Source of the DNA: Komagataeibacter kakiaceti JCM 25156
Lineage (GTDB): Bacteria > Pseudomonadota > Alphaproteobacteria > Acetobacterales > Acetobacteraceae
Assembly (NCBI RefSeq): GCF_000613305.1
Contig: NZ_BAIO01000002.1
Span: forward strand, 1 to 42,727
DNA length: 42,727 nucleotides
Reading direction: 5' to 3'
In this document: in pieces, positions 33,642-42,727 of the stretch
How positions within the stretch are numbered: the stretch's first letter is position 1
Layout: every line of letters begins with the position of its first letter
Translations under genes and position numbers: made by a program
The notes under the pieces: generated by a model
What the model saw: only the letters and a program-made list of their open reading frames with translations
The model's database searches: none
What the model was told of the DNA's origin: nothing

Positions 33642-34006
33642 CAGAAAAGTTTTCCTCCATCGGGAACACGGCCATCCGGGCGGATCAGGATGGCTTCTCC
33701 ATTACTGTCGGGCATGCCCAGCGTCAGCACTTCACTGCGGAAGGTTCCGACCTGCCGGGGCGGGATGTTGATGACCGCGCAGACCTGCCGCCCGATCAGC
33801 CGGGCAGGACTGTAGCGACGACCGACCCGCGCCACCGAATGCCGGGTCCCGATATGGGGGCCGAAATCAATGGTCAGCCAGAAGGCGTGCGGCTGCCCCT
33901 CGGGCACGGGCAGGGCCGCCACGACCGTACCGGCACGAATATCGAGCCAGTCGCGCGCGTCCCCCTGCGGGGCGGCGGTGGCGGCATGTCTGGCGGGGTC
34001 TGTCAT
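33641..34006 (-). CDS. CsaA-like tRNA-binding domain protein
   Basis: A 121-residue protein from ATG 34006 (MTDPARHAATAAPQGDARDW). After a 20-residue tail comes the EMAP/tRNA-binding OB-fold: LDIRAGTVVAALPVPEG, IDFGPHIGTRHSVAR, IGRQVCAVINIPPRQVG and the end VLTLGMPDSNGEAILIRPDG. CsaA-type proteins bind tRNA as dimers and have been linked to protein export. The order and spacing of these motifs match CsaA over its full length. It is the upstream member of a two-gene operon with gpt. Confidence 0.8.
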   Translation of the reverse strand: MTDPARHAATAAPQGDARDWLDIRAGTVVAALPVPEGQPHAFWLTIDFGPHIGTRHSVARVGRRYSPARLIGRQVCAVINIPPRQVGTFRSEVLTLGMPDSNGEAILIRPDGRVPDGGKLF

Positions 34007-34113
34007 GGAACAGCTTTTGCCCGTGTTGGGGCGGATTTGCAAACGCGGGAACAGAATTTTTAAGCGGGGAAGCGTAGGAAATCCGCCATGGCTGCTGCTA
34101 GGATGCAGAGATT

Positions 34114-35381
34114 ATGTCTTCAGCCCCCATTCGCCTGCCGCCAGCGGGAGCCAACCGCCCGTCCGGCCCGATTCCCTTCGCCATAATCCGGGCCTTGTGG
34201 CGTTTCTGGCCGCGCGTACGGCTTCGTCCTTTTCCGCCTGCGTGCAGGCGGTGGCGGTGGGGTGGCAGATCTATGCGCTGACCCACAGCACCACCGCGCT
34301 GGCGCTGGTGGGGCTGGCGCAGTTCCTGCCCATGGTCGGGCTGCTGTTGCCCGCGGGTCATGCGGCGGATTACTTCAACCGGCAGGCCATTGTGGTGACG
34401 TGCCAGTGTATCGAGGCGGTCGCGGCGCTGTTCATGGCCATCGGGGCGCTGGGGGGCTGGACAACGCCATGGATGATCTATGTGCTGGTCATCATATTCG
34501 GCGCGGCGCGCGCGTTCGAGATGCCGTGCCAGCAGACCTTCCTGCCCGCCCTTGTGCCCGCCCACATGTTCCCGCGCGCGGCGGCGGTCTCTTCCTCCCT
34601 ATTCCAGGCCGCGGCGGTGACCGGCCCATCGGTGGGCGGTCTGCTGTATGGGGCGGGGGCGGGGGTATGCTACCTTGTCTGCGCCGCCGGGTTCGCGTGT
34701 GCGTGCATTGGCACGCTGCGGATCCGCCTTGCGTTCACGCCGCGTGCGCGTGCCCCGCTTTCCCGCGCGGCCTTTGTGGAGGTCATGCACTTCATGCGTG
34801 CCCGGCCCGATATGCTGGGGGCGATCTCGCTGGATCTGTTCGCGGTGCTGCTGGGCGGGGCGACCGCCATGCTGCCGGTCTATGCCAGTGACATCCTGCA
34901 TGCCGGTCCACTGGGGCTTGGCCTGCTCCGGGCCGCGCCAGCCGTCGGGGCGGTGCTGTGTTCGCTGCTGCTGGTATGGCGGCCGCTCAACCACCATGCG
35001 GGGGCGCGCATGTTCGCGGCGGTGGCCCTGTTCGGGGTGGCGACCATTATTTTCGCCCTGTCGCGGTCCATGGCGGTTTCCATCGTGGCGCTTGCCGTTC
35101 TGGGGGGCGCGGACGTGGTCAGCGTGGTGGTGCGCGGGGCGCTGGTGCAACTGCGCACGCCCGACAGCATGCGGGGGCGGGTTTCCGCCGTGAACATGCT
35201 GTTCCTTGGCTCCTCCAACCAGCTTGGCGAGTTCGAGAGCGGAATGGTCGCCAGCCTGATCGGGCCGGTCGGGTCCGTGGCGCTGGGCGGTGTGGGCACG
35301 CTGGTCGTGACCGCCCTGTGGATACGGATGTTTCCCGCCCTATGGAAGCTGGACCGGCTGGATGACATTACCCCTGAATGA
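34114..35381 (+). CDS. MFS transporter, exporter type, frameshifted
   Basis: The ATG at 34114 opens MSSAPIRLPPAGANRPSGPI; restoring one base near 34168 joins it to SLRHNPGLVAFLAARTASSF and on through twelve membrane segments, about 422 residues. The MFS motif A region reads LLPAGHAADYFNRQ between helices 2 and 3. PALVPAHMFPRAAAVSSSLF and MLPVYASDILHAGPLGLGLL are typical of EntS-like, MFS_3-type exporters. It diverges from the CsaA-like gene and converges on the antiporter gene. Substrate unknown. Confidence 0.75.
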
Positions 35382-35410
35382 AAGTGGGGATCAGGCACCC
35401 GGCCTTTCCT

Positions 35411-36636
35411 TCAGGCGGTGGCGCGTCCATCGCCCGTGCGCGGGGCCAGCAGGCGGAATAGCGGGCCGGTCAGCGCCGTGGAGATCACCGCCAGCACCAT
35501 GAGCGAGGCAAAGGCGAAATCCGACAGCATGCCCTGCGCGTGCAGGATGGTGGCCGCCACGATTTCCATCAGTCCCTTGCACTGCAAAAGCGCGCCCATG
35601 CCCAGCGCCTGTCGCCGTGTCAGGTTCGGGGCGGGCGGGAAGAGATAGACCGATCCCATCTTGGCCAGCACGGAAATGACAACCAGCAGCAGCGATGCCG
35701 TGACCGAGGGCCATGTCAGCGCATCGCCATTGATGTGCAGTCCGCTATGGCCAAAGAACATCGGCGCCAGCCAGATAAGCGAGAACGTGCCCACCCGTTC
35801 CACCGGCAGGCGCGCGACCCATCGGGGCGGCATGAGGGCACCGGCAAAATAGGCCCCGATCAGTTCATGCAGGCCAAGCTGCATGCTGGCCCATGATCCG
35901 GCGGCCAGATAGACCGGCACCGCCGCCCATATGCCCAGGCGGGGGGATTGGGCATGTGGCGGGTGGCCCAGTTGCTGGCTATGGCCAGCGCGACCAGCAG
36001 CGCGACCGCCACGAATTCCAGTCCGGTCCATCCGTGCAGGGCGGCGGAACCGCGCGCCATGAACTGGAGCGCCACCAGCCCGATCCACAGCGCCGCGTCA
36101 TCCACTACCGCCAGCTTGAGCGCAAGCTGGCCGATGGAACGCTGGACCGGGTCCAGTTCACGCACGATCCCGATCAGCACGGGCAGCGCGCTGACGGCGA
36201 TGCACAGCCCGATCGACATTGCCCCGATCAGCGGCCCGACATGCGGCGGCTGCCACCCATGCAGCGGCAGAAGGAAATAATAGACACAGACGGACCCGAG
36301 CAGGAACGGTCCCCCCAGGGCGACCAGCGCGCCCCCCAGCAGCCGCCCCAGTGGCGGGGAGGGGATGGTATGGGCGGAAGGGTGGACATCCGGATCCTGC
36401 CACATTTCCAGCCCGGCGGTGAACGCCAGCACCAGTACGGCCAGCCAGCCTATGTTGTTGCCCAGAACGGACGGAATGCCGAACCGTTGCACCGGCGCAT
36501 GCATGACGGCCAGTATGATCCCGAGCAGGATCGGCAGGACGACAATAGGTATCGCCCGGTGCAGCAACCGCCACAATCCCCACGGGAAAATAACAAACAG
36601 GCCAACGTCAAGAACAAGTGCCGTAATGTCTGACAA
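35411..36636 (-). CDS. Cation:proton antiporter, CPA2/Kef-type, frameshifted
   Basis: About 409 residues after restoring one C in the CCCCCC run near 35944 (NPP..RLGIWAAVPVYLA). It starts MSDITALVLDVGLFVIFPWG and has about 11-12 membrane segments. The central LALKLAVVDDAALWIGLVAL carries the adjacent aspartates that are the ion-binding pair of CPA2 antiporters. GAYFAGALMP is also typical. No C-terminal TrkA-N domain is present, so it is the short membrane-only form. It exchanges monovalent cations or glutathione-linked K+ for protons; which ion is not determinable. Confidence 0.75.
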
Positions 36637-37041
36637 ATTGCATTCTTCCTTATTTATATCTCACATATGATATATAAAAATTCCGGCACGGAAGTTTATT
36701 TTTGTTAAGTTGTGAAATATATGCAATATATGACAGGCTGTGCATGCTTTCCTGCCATTTCCGCACGGCTCTGTCGCCTGCCCGGAATGGAAACATCCGC
36801 GCGGGGAAAGAAAGTCTGTAACGCTGGTTTACGGATACGGTTCTGCGTTGTGGCCGGGCTTTCCGGGCATATGCCGTGCGGCTGCGTGATTATTTCCTTC
36901 CCCGGTTCCGGATGCGGGCATGGGCGGGGCGGACTTCACGCCTTGTTGTGACCGGCAGGGGGCGGAACAGGCGGCTTTTGTGGTTGCGTGGGGTCAGGAC
37001 TGTTCTGCATCATGTGGCACCACAACAGGGAATGGCCGGAG
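36637..37041 (+). other. 405 bp without a convincing gene; AT-rich promoter region
   Basis: The left 90 bases are AT-rich with several TATATA-like stretches (36665-36730) and probably hold the antiporter promoter. The rest is GC-rich with no frame of plausible composition. It precedes the GlcG/HbpS-like gene. Confidence 0.4.
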
Positions 37042-37566
37042 ATGTTTTCACATCGGTTGTTACGTAATGCCATTGTCCTTGCGGGGTTCGTGGCAGGTGG
37101 TCATGCGCATGCCCAGAGCCATATTGTCACGACAGCGAAACTGGACTGGTCCACGGCCGGGCAACTGGCCGCCGAAGCCGTGCGCGCCTGCGCCGCGCAG
37201 GGGTATTCCGTTACCGCCACGGTTGTGGATACGACCGGCCACCAGCAGGCCGTAATCAAGGGGGACAGCGTGCCGCTGCAATCGCTGTCAGTGTCGTATC
37301 GCAAGGCCTATACGGCCTATTCCTATGGTCTGGCCTTCAACATGGATACGACCAGCGAACTGATCGCGGCCAAGGTGACAGGCCCGGCCAATGGCGCGCT
37401 CAACACCATTCCGGAGGTGCTGTTCGTGCCGGGCGGGGTCACGTTGCGCCGCGTATCCGATCATGCCGTGCTGGGTGGTATCGGCGTTTCGGGCGCGCCG
37501 GGCGGGGAGAAGGACGAAGCCTGCGCACAGGCCGCCGTTACGAAATTCAGGGCGGATTTTCGTTAA
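37042..37566 (+). CDS. Secreted GlcG/HbpS-like (heme-degrading domain) protein
   Basis: ATG at 37042 gives MFSHRLLRNAIVLAGFVAGG and a signal peptide cleaved near HAHA-QS; an upstream ATG at 37012 is possible. The mature part contains LAAEAVRACAAQGYSVTATV, VDTTGHQQAVIKGD, RKAYTAYSYG and PGGVTLRRVSDHAVLGGIGVSGAPGGEKDEACAQAAV. This is the complete GlcG/HbpS (DUF336) fold: the V-D-x-x-G-x-x-x-A strand and the GGIGVSG-x-x-x-x-x-DE-x-C/A helix. Members bind heme or cobalamin-like ligands. It is periplasmic. About 174 residues. No operon partner. Confidence 0.8.
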   Translation: MFSHRLLRNAIVLAGFVAGGHAHAQSHIVTTAKLDWSTAGQLAAEAVRACAAQGYSVTATVVDTTGHQQAVIKGDSVPLQSLSVSYRKAYTAYSYGLAFNMDTTSELIAAKVTGPANGALNTIPEVLFVPGGVTLRRVSDHAVLGGIGVSGAPGGEKDEACAQAAVTKFRADFR

Positions 37567-37686
37567 ATGGCGGCAAAGCCTTCCTGCAATTCGCGGAATA
37601 TCCCTGAGCAGGCTTTGCAGACAGTCTCATAAGGAGGCATGGGGGCTATTATCCCCATCCTCGCCATGCGACCACAGCCATGAAGG

Positions 37687-37721
37687 CACCATTCCAGCTT
37701 CGGATCGAAGTCTGAATGGTG
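37687..37721. repeat. Imperfect hairpin between the GlcG-like gene and tRNA-Asn
   Basis: CACCATTC (37687-37694) pairs with GAATGGTG (37714-37721), and the interior CTTCG/CGAAG extends the stem. No U-run follows on either strand. It may be a convergent transcription barrier. Confidence 0.35.
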
Positions 37722-37755
37722 GCCCTGTCGCGCCATATTCTATTTTAAGGAAAGG

Positions 37756-37831
37756 TGGCTCCCGAAGTAGGACTCGAACCTACGACCCAGCGATTAACAG
37801 TCGCTTGCTCTACCAACTGAGCTATTCGGGA
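37756..37831 (-). tRNA. tRNA-Asn(GTT)
   Basis: Reads TCCCGAATAGCTCAGTTGGT at the 5' end, acceptor TCCCGAA/TTCGGGA, anticodon GTT in CTGTTAA, T-loop GGTTCGAGTCC and encoded CCA at 37756-37758. Confidence 0.95.
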
Positions 37832-37973
37832 TCAGCGTTGAGCAGCTTATAGCCATACGGATGGGGAGGCGTAAACCCCTCTTTTGAACTTTTTTTTCAA
37901 AAAGGGAAATAAGGGGGGCCATACCGGGTAAAAGAACGGTAACACCTTCGCAGGGCAGGAGAAACCGCAGCTA

Positions 37974-39056
37974 ATGGTAGAAGAGAACAGGGACGGGAAG
38001 CGGCTGCTGCCGCGCCGTCGCGTGGTTATGCCGCTGCTGGCCGCGGCGGGGTGCGCCATGGTGGGCGCGCAATGGCTGCAAAGCCGCCAGCAGGCCCGTA
38101 TTGTCCGGCGTGATGATGCCCTGCTGGATGGCGAACCCCATGACCTGACCCTGTCATGGCCTTATGTCACGACTTCAACGCTGTATAACGTGGCGCTCAG
38201 GCAGGATTTCTTTTCACAGTACCGGCTGGACGTGCATCTGCGCGAAGGGGTGCTGACAGGGCGGGACGCCATTGCCGATCTTCAGGCCGGGCGGTGCATG
38301 GCGGCGGTGGCGCCGCTGCTGTCATGGTTGCAGGCCTTTCAGGCGAATGCGGATCTGCCGGCCCGGCTTGTCATGGGGTTGCAGGCGGGCACGTTCCGCC
38401 TGCTGGTGCGCCGCAGGCTCAGAATCGCCAAGATCGAGGATCTCGTCGGGCACCGGATTGCCGTGCTGAATGCGGATATGGCCGATCGCCTGTTCTTTTC
38501 CGTCATCCTGCGGCGCAAGGGCCTGAACCCCGATACCGCCCCGAACTGGGTCATTCTGCCGCCTGACCAGATTGATGACGCCCTGCTGGCCGGAAGTCGA
38601 TGCCGTGGCGCTGCACGATCCGCTGGCGTGGCAGTTGCTGGGCAACCCGGCGCTGGGTCTGGTCGAACTGGTCAATAGCGTGAACGGCCTGTACGCGCGC
38701 CGCACCAATCTCGCGCTGGGCGTCTCGACGGATCTGCTGCAGCAGACGCCACCCGCCGCCGTGGCGCTGGTGCTGGCGTTGTACAATGCCGCCCGCTGGC
38801 TTCCCGCCCACATGCCCGAGGCCGCGACCCTGCTTGATGGCCGGGTGGCGGGCATGCGGCAGGACGAGATCCTGCAGATGATGCGCCACGAGGTACTGGG
38901 CATAAGCCCCGTTGGCAACGACCTGAAAACCCAGATCGCGCGCTATGTGGATGAACTCAAGCTGCTGGGCCTGTTTCCCGACAGCTCGATTCCGCGGGCT
39001 ACGCACGCCATATCTCGGCCGATATCCTGCATCACGGGTCGGGAACCCGCCCGTGA
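37974..39056 (+). CDS. ABC transporter substrate-binding protein, NMT1/NitT-TauT type, frameshifted
   Basis: About 361 residues with two restored bases: a C near 38592 (ALLAPEVDAVALHD) and a G near 38994 (SSIPAGYARHISADILHHG). The N-terminus has an Arg-rich stretch then VVMPLLAAAGCAMVG, a possible lipoprotein or Tat-like signal. The body, with TSTLYNVALRQDFF, LQAGRCMAAVAPLLSWL, FRLLVRRRLRIAKIEDLVGH and VDAVALHDP, follows the NMT1/SsuA-like periplasmic-binding fold. No permease or ATPase of that type is nearby, so it is an orphan. It converges on the BMP-type permease operon with a shared hairpin between. Confidence 0.7.
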
Positions 39057-39062
39057 TGCAGG
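39026..39062. terminator. Strong hairpin between convergent genes
   Basis: A perfect 13-bp inverted repeat, CCTGCATCACGGG (39026-39038) and CCCGTGATGCAGG (39050-39062), with an inner CGGG-AA-CCCG stem. It contains the stop of the + gene and lies 13 bases beyond the stop of the - gene. No U-run, so termination efficiency is uncertain, but the placement fits a bidirectional barrier. Confidence 0.6.
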
Positions 39063-39075
39063 GGTTACGAAGGCT

Positions 39076-40012
39076 TCAGCGCACGTCGCGATAATAGGGC
39101 TGCGCCAGCGCGGCGGGTGCGGCATGATGCGGCGCATGCGGTGCCAGACAACCACGGGCACGATGATGAAGGCCATCGTGCCCAGATAGGGCAGCATGTT
39201 CAGGAACGCGGATCAATCGGCCAGTTATGCGCCTGCCCGACAAAGGACAGCGCCGTAACCAGCCCGAACAGCAGGGCTGAAAGTGTGACGATAACCGGCC
39301 GGTAGCCCGCGAAGATGACCAGCGCCAGCGCGATCCAGCCGCGTCCCGCCACCATGCCTTCGGACCATACCGGCACATAGGTCAGCGTCAGGTAGCCGCC
39401 CGCCATGCCCGCGAACGCCCCGCCAAGGGTGACGTACCAGAACCGCATGGCCATGACGGGGATGCCCGCCGCATCCGCCGCCGCCGGGTTTTCCCCCACC
39501 GCGCGCATGTTCAGGCCATGGCGTGTGCGGAACATCACGAAATGCACCAGCAGCGGCAGCAGCACGTAGATCGGCACGATCAGGATGTTCTGGCCAAACA
39601 GGGCCGGGCCAATAACCGGAATGGCGGAAAGCAGCGGGATGTTGACATGCCCGAAGATCGCATCCACCGGCTGCCCCGCGTAATTATGCCCCAGCGCGGT
39701 GGACAGCCCCAGCCCCATGAAGGTGGTGGCCAGACCGCACAGCACCTGGTTGGCCCGCATCACCACGGCGCCAAAGGCGAATACCATGCCCCCCAGCGCG
39801 CCCACCAGAATGGCGGCCAGCAGCCCGACCCATGGGGAGTGAATGGAAAAGACGGTGATGACGGCCGTAACCGCCCCCAGCGCCATGAGTCCTTCCACGC
39901 CCAGGTTGGTTACGCCCACCCGTTCGGCCAGGACTTCCCCCAGCGCGGCAAGGGCGAGCACGCCACCGGCCAGCACGGCGGTGGCCAGCATGCCTGTCAG
40001 CAATGTGATCAT
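39076..40012 (-). CDS. Nucleoside-type ABC transporter permease 2 (BMP system, YufQ-like), frameshifted
   Basis: About 312 residues after restoring bases near 39208 (DPRFLNMLPYLGTMAF) and 39115 (HPPALAQPYYRDVR-stop). It starts MITLLTGMLATAVLAGGVLA. The conserved LAALGEVLAERVGVTNLGVE, MRANQVLCGLATTFMGLG and GENPAAADAAGIPVMAMRFW (the EAA-like coupling loop) identify the BPD_transp_2 family permease of simple nucleoside/BMP importers. Its start overlaps the end of the next permease by four bases. It is the last gene of the leftward operon. Confidence 0.85.
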
Positions 40013-41073
40013 GATAGTTTCCCCCCCGTCGCCACCTTGGCCACAGGCCGGTAATGCGCCAGTTCATCCCCGATCGCGATCATGAACAGGATCAGCCCGG
40101 TAATGGCCAGAATGACCGAAGCCGAAAGCTGCTGTGTCTGCATGACAATGCCGGAATCAAGGATAAGCGCCATAAGCAGGGCGGCCGGGATCACGTTCAG
40201 GCACGACCCCCGCGCCAGCACCGCCACCACAATGCCCAGATAGCCGAAATTATTGGCCATGCCGCCCTGCAGGCGGTGGACCGTGCCCGCCACTTCAAAC
40301 ATGCCCGCCAGTCCCGCCAGCCCGCCCGAAAGCAGCATGACCGAAATGATGCGCAACTGCACCGGAATCCCGGCATAGCGCGCCGCTTCCGGGTTCGCCC
40401 CGCCAATACGGATTTCATACCCCCAGCGGGTGTGCGACAGCACCAGCGCCAGCCCGATCACGATCATGATGGCCACCGGGAAGCCCCAGTGCACGATGCC
40501 CCACATTTCGGGAATGGAAACCGGAATCCGCTGGGTGGAGACCTGCGCCCCGCTGATCCGGTCCCGCCATGGGCCGGTGGTCAGGTAATATGTCAGGAGC
40601 GACGCGATGAAGTTGAGCAGCAGGGTGGTGATGATCTCATTCACCCCGGCATAGGCACGCGCCAGAGTCGGCACCGCGATCCACGCCATGCCCCCCAGAA
40701 TTCCCGCGATGGTCATGAGCGGCAGCAGCACGAGCGCCGGGCCATGCAGCCCCAGCGCCACGCCGGTCGCGGCGATGGCGCCAGCGTAGAACTGGCCCTC
40801 CGCCCCGATATTCCATAGGCCGATCGTGCCGCATACGGTTACCGCCGCGCCGGTCAGCAGCAGCGGGCACATGAACAGGGCCAGATCCTCCAGCCCGAAG
40901 CGTGAACCCAGTGTGGAGCGCAGGATCAGTTGCGCCAGCATGAGCGGGCTGTGCCCGGCCAGCGCCAGCACCCCGGCGATGATGAACAGCGACACGATGA
41001 TCGCCACCAGCCGGAGGGCGAGAATCCGCCCCGCGGGCGCCGTTGGCAGGCGCTGGAATGCACGTGTGGCCAT
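40009..41073 (-). CDS. Nucleoside-type ABC transporter permease 1 (BMP system, YufP-like)
   Basis: An intact 354-residue membrane protein starting MATRAFQRLPTAPAGRILAL, with about ten hydrophobic segments. GLWNIGAEGQFYAGAIAATG, AYAGVNEIITTLLLNFIASL and IGGANPEAARYAGIPVQLRI are the conserved features of the first permease of BMP/nucleoside importers. It pairs with the permease downstream to form the heterodimeric channel. Its start overlaps the stop of the ATPase gene (ATGA), so the three genes are translationally coupled. Confidence 0.85.
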   Translation of the reverse strand: MATRAFQRLPTAPAGRILALRLVAIIVSLFIIAGVLALAGHSPLMLAQLILRSTLGSRFGLEDLALFMCPLLLTGAAVTVCGTIGLWNIGAEGQFYAGAIAATGVALGLHGPALVLLPLMTIAGILGGMAWIAVPTLARAYAGVNEIITTLLLNFIASLLTYYLTTGPWRDRISGAQVSTQRIPVSIPEMWGIVHWGFPVAIMIVIGLALVLSHTRWGYEIRIGGANPEAARYAGIPVQLRIISVMLLSGGLAGLAGMFEVAGTVHRLQGGMANNFGYLGIVVAVLARGSCLNVIPAALLMALILDSGIVMQTQQLSASVILAITGLILFMIAIGDELAHYRPVAKVATGGKLS

Positions 41074-42631
41074 TACTGTGCTGCTCCTGGTTGCATGTCG
41101 GTCGGCTCGCGCCCCCCCATAAGCATCCCGATTGTGGCGATGTCCGCCCCCTCGGCCTCGATCACGGACATGAGGCGGCCATGGAACATGACCCCGATCC
41201 GGTCCGATACATTCAGCAGGTCTTCCAGATCCTCTGAAATGAAGACAACGGCCACCCCCTGGTCACGCAGGTCGGTCAGGTAGCCCAGCATGGTGGCGAT
41301 GGCCCCGATATCCAGCCCGCGCGCGGGATAGGCCGCGACCAGAACCCGGCTGGCGATGCGGATTTCACGCCGGGCGACCAGCCTTTGCTGGTTACCGCCC
41401 GACAGGTTGCGCACCGGCATGGCGAAATCGGGAATGGTGACCTGCGCCAGTTCCGCGATCTCGCCCGCCAGCGCGCTGGCGGCGGCGGCGTCGTACAGGC
41501 CGTGCCGCCCGATGGGGGCATGGACATATTCGCGCAGCGCCATGTTGGTCGTGATCGACAGCGAGGGCGCAAGCGCGCTGCGCAACCGGTCCTCGGGGAT
41601 GTGGCCCACGCCCGCCGCCGCGAACAGGGCCGGATCCGCGCGGGAGACCAGACTGCCGTCAAGCACGATCTCGCCCGATGTGCGGGCCATGAGGCCGGTC
41701 AGCACATGCGTCAGTTCGCGCTGTCCGTTACCGGCCACGCCCGCGATGCCCAGAATCTCGCCGCCATGCAGGTCAAGGCTGACATCGCGCAGCGTGTCCA
41801 CGCCCCGGTCATCGCGCACGGTGACATTGCGCAACTGCATGATCGGCGTGGTGGCGATCGGGGCGGCCCCTTCGGGGCGGGTGCGCATGTTGCACCGGAC
41901 AATGTCACGGCCCACCATGGTCGCGGCCAGCATGGAGGGCGTGCAGTCCGCCGTATTGAACGTGCCGACCTTGCGCCCGCGCCGCAGGATGCTCACCCGG
42001 TCCGAAATCTCCATCACTTCATCAAGTTTGTGGCTGATGATGATGACGGCGTTGCCCTGCGCCCGGAACGCGCGCAGCGCGCGGAAGAGTTCCTGCGTCT
42101 CCTCCGGCGTCAGGACGGCGGTGGGTTCGTCCATGATCAGCAGGCGGGCCTTGCGCGCCAGCACGCGCAGGATCTCGACACGCTGCTGCTCGCCCGCCGA
42201 CAGGTCGCATACACGCGCATCGGGCCGGACGGGAAAGCCGAAGCGTTCCGAAATCTCGCGCGTGCGGGCTTCCATGACGGCGGGTGACGCGATGCGGGGC
42301 GCTTCGTCCCAGCCAGATGGATGTTTTCGGCCACGCTGAAGGCTTCCACCAGCTTGAAGTGCTGATGCACCATGCCGATGCCCGCGCGGATCGCATCCTG
42401 CGGGGAGGAGAAGGTCTGGCCATAGCCATCGAGGATGATCTCGCCTTCCTCCGGCTGGTAGATGCCGGTCACGACATTCATCAGCGTGGACTTGCCCGCC
42501 CCGTTTTCACCCAGCAGGGCATGGATTTCGCCCGGCCAGACATCAAGATCCACGTCCTTGTTGGCCACGACGCCGGGAAAGAGCTTGGCGATGCCGCGCA
42601 GTTGCAGGATTGGCGGCGTGCCCGGCGCCAT
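41073..42631 (-). CDS. Nucleoside-type ABC transporter ATPase, two-domain (YufO-like), frameshifted
   Basis: About 519 residues after restoring one G near 42303 (IHLAGDEAPRIASPAVMEAR). I start it at ATG 42631; a TTG at 42657, overlapping the upstream stop, is possible. The first domain has Walker A GENGAGKSTLM, Q-loop MVHQHFKLVEAFSVAENI, signature LSAGEQQRVEILR and Walker B LLIMDEPTAVL. The second domain has a degenerate Walker A (GVAGNGQRELTHVL), signature LSGGNQQRLV and YPARGLDIGA in place of the catalytic Walker B Glu. This asymmetry is usual for RbsA/YufO-type ATPases, which energise nucleoside uptake. Confidence 0.85.
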
Positions 42632-42650
42632 GCCGGGCGGGTTGGTGGGT

Positions 42651-42727
42651 TTATTCAAGACCGGATACTCCCGCCACAGCCCAGTCGCTGTGATAGATGT
42701 CCACATCGCTCAGCGTGACACCCGCAG
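42651..42727 (-). CDS. C-terminal end of an upstream gene, probably the BMP lipoprotein
   Basis: Only the last 24 codons are inside the window, ending DVDIYHSDWAVAGVSGLE-stop. BMP-type substrate-binding proteins commonly end with a DW-x-V-x-GV-x-G motif, and this operon still lacks its binding protein, so that is the best guess. The stop lies 20-odd bases before the ATPase start. Confidence 0.45.
   Translation of the reverse strand, partial: AGVTLSDVDIYHSDWAVAGVSGLE

Noticed and set aside
40054..40818. 254-residue plus-strand ORF
   Set aside because: Antisense to the permease gene with His/Arg/Gln-rich low-complexity translation; the permease frame is clearly real.
41385..42287. 300-residue plus-strand ORF
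   Set aside because: Antisense to the ABC ATPase with intact motifs; no family features.
1..42727. CRISPR array or insertion sequence
   Set aside because: No regularly spaced direct repeats and no transposase or terminal inverted repeats seen.

Overview
The window reads as the chromosome of an acetic acid bacterium (Acetobacteraceae, most likely Komagataeibacter or a close relative) carrying the late half of a temperate podovirus-type prophage. The alphaproteobacterial NDUFS4-like complex I subunit, the high GC content and a double-hairpin intergenic repeat that I associate with Komagataeibacter support this; the genus is an inference.

Layout. (1) 1-13760: prophage virion genes, all on +. 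They are a capsid cement-like protein, two tail tube/nozzle proteins with a tail spike inserted between them, a gp13-like protein and four internal virion (ejection) proteins. One ejection protein has a lytic transglycosylase domain and one a PBECR-like nuclease domain. (2) 13760-20150: an accessory and immunity block. It holds small unknowns, a BrnT-like toxin with an HTH antitoxin, an AT-rich two-gene cassette resembling lambda RexA/RexB in size and architecture, a P22 immI-like locus (divergent ribbon-helix-helix regulators, three 13-bp operators, antirepressor) and a HigA/PemK-MazF pair. (3) 20230-22865: lysis cassette with SleB-type endolysin, holin candidate, lipoprotein and very small membrane proteins. 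(4) 22951-24028: HicB with a truncated HicA, a zinc-knuckle-like protein, and a tRNA-Ser 5' half cut off exactly at the anticodon loop, which I take as the right prophage attachment site. (5) 24040-26330: just outside that site, a second tail spike lacking the N-terminal segment of the first copy, preceded by a broken copy of the C-terminus of the upstream tail gene. (6) 26334-42727: host chromosome. It holds a phosphoribosyltransferase, a polysaccharide polymerase/flippase/glycosyltransferase trio, three tRNAs (Arg-TCT, Pro-TGG, Asn-GTT), a complex I accessory subunit, gpt with a CsaA-like gene, an MFS exporter, a cation/proton antiporter, a GlcG/HbpS-like secreted protein, an orphan ABC substrate-binding protein, and a BMP-type nucleoside ABC transporter running off the right end.

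No integrase, replication, terminase or portal gene is present; those of the prophage should lie left of the window.

Caution for every reader: more than twenty genes, viral and housekeeping alike, are interrupted by single-base frameshifts, nearly all losses in G or C runs. AT-rich genes are untouched. This looks like assembly error, so these genes are annotated here as single coding regions with the shift noted, not as pseudogenes.
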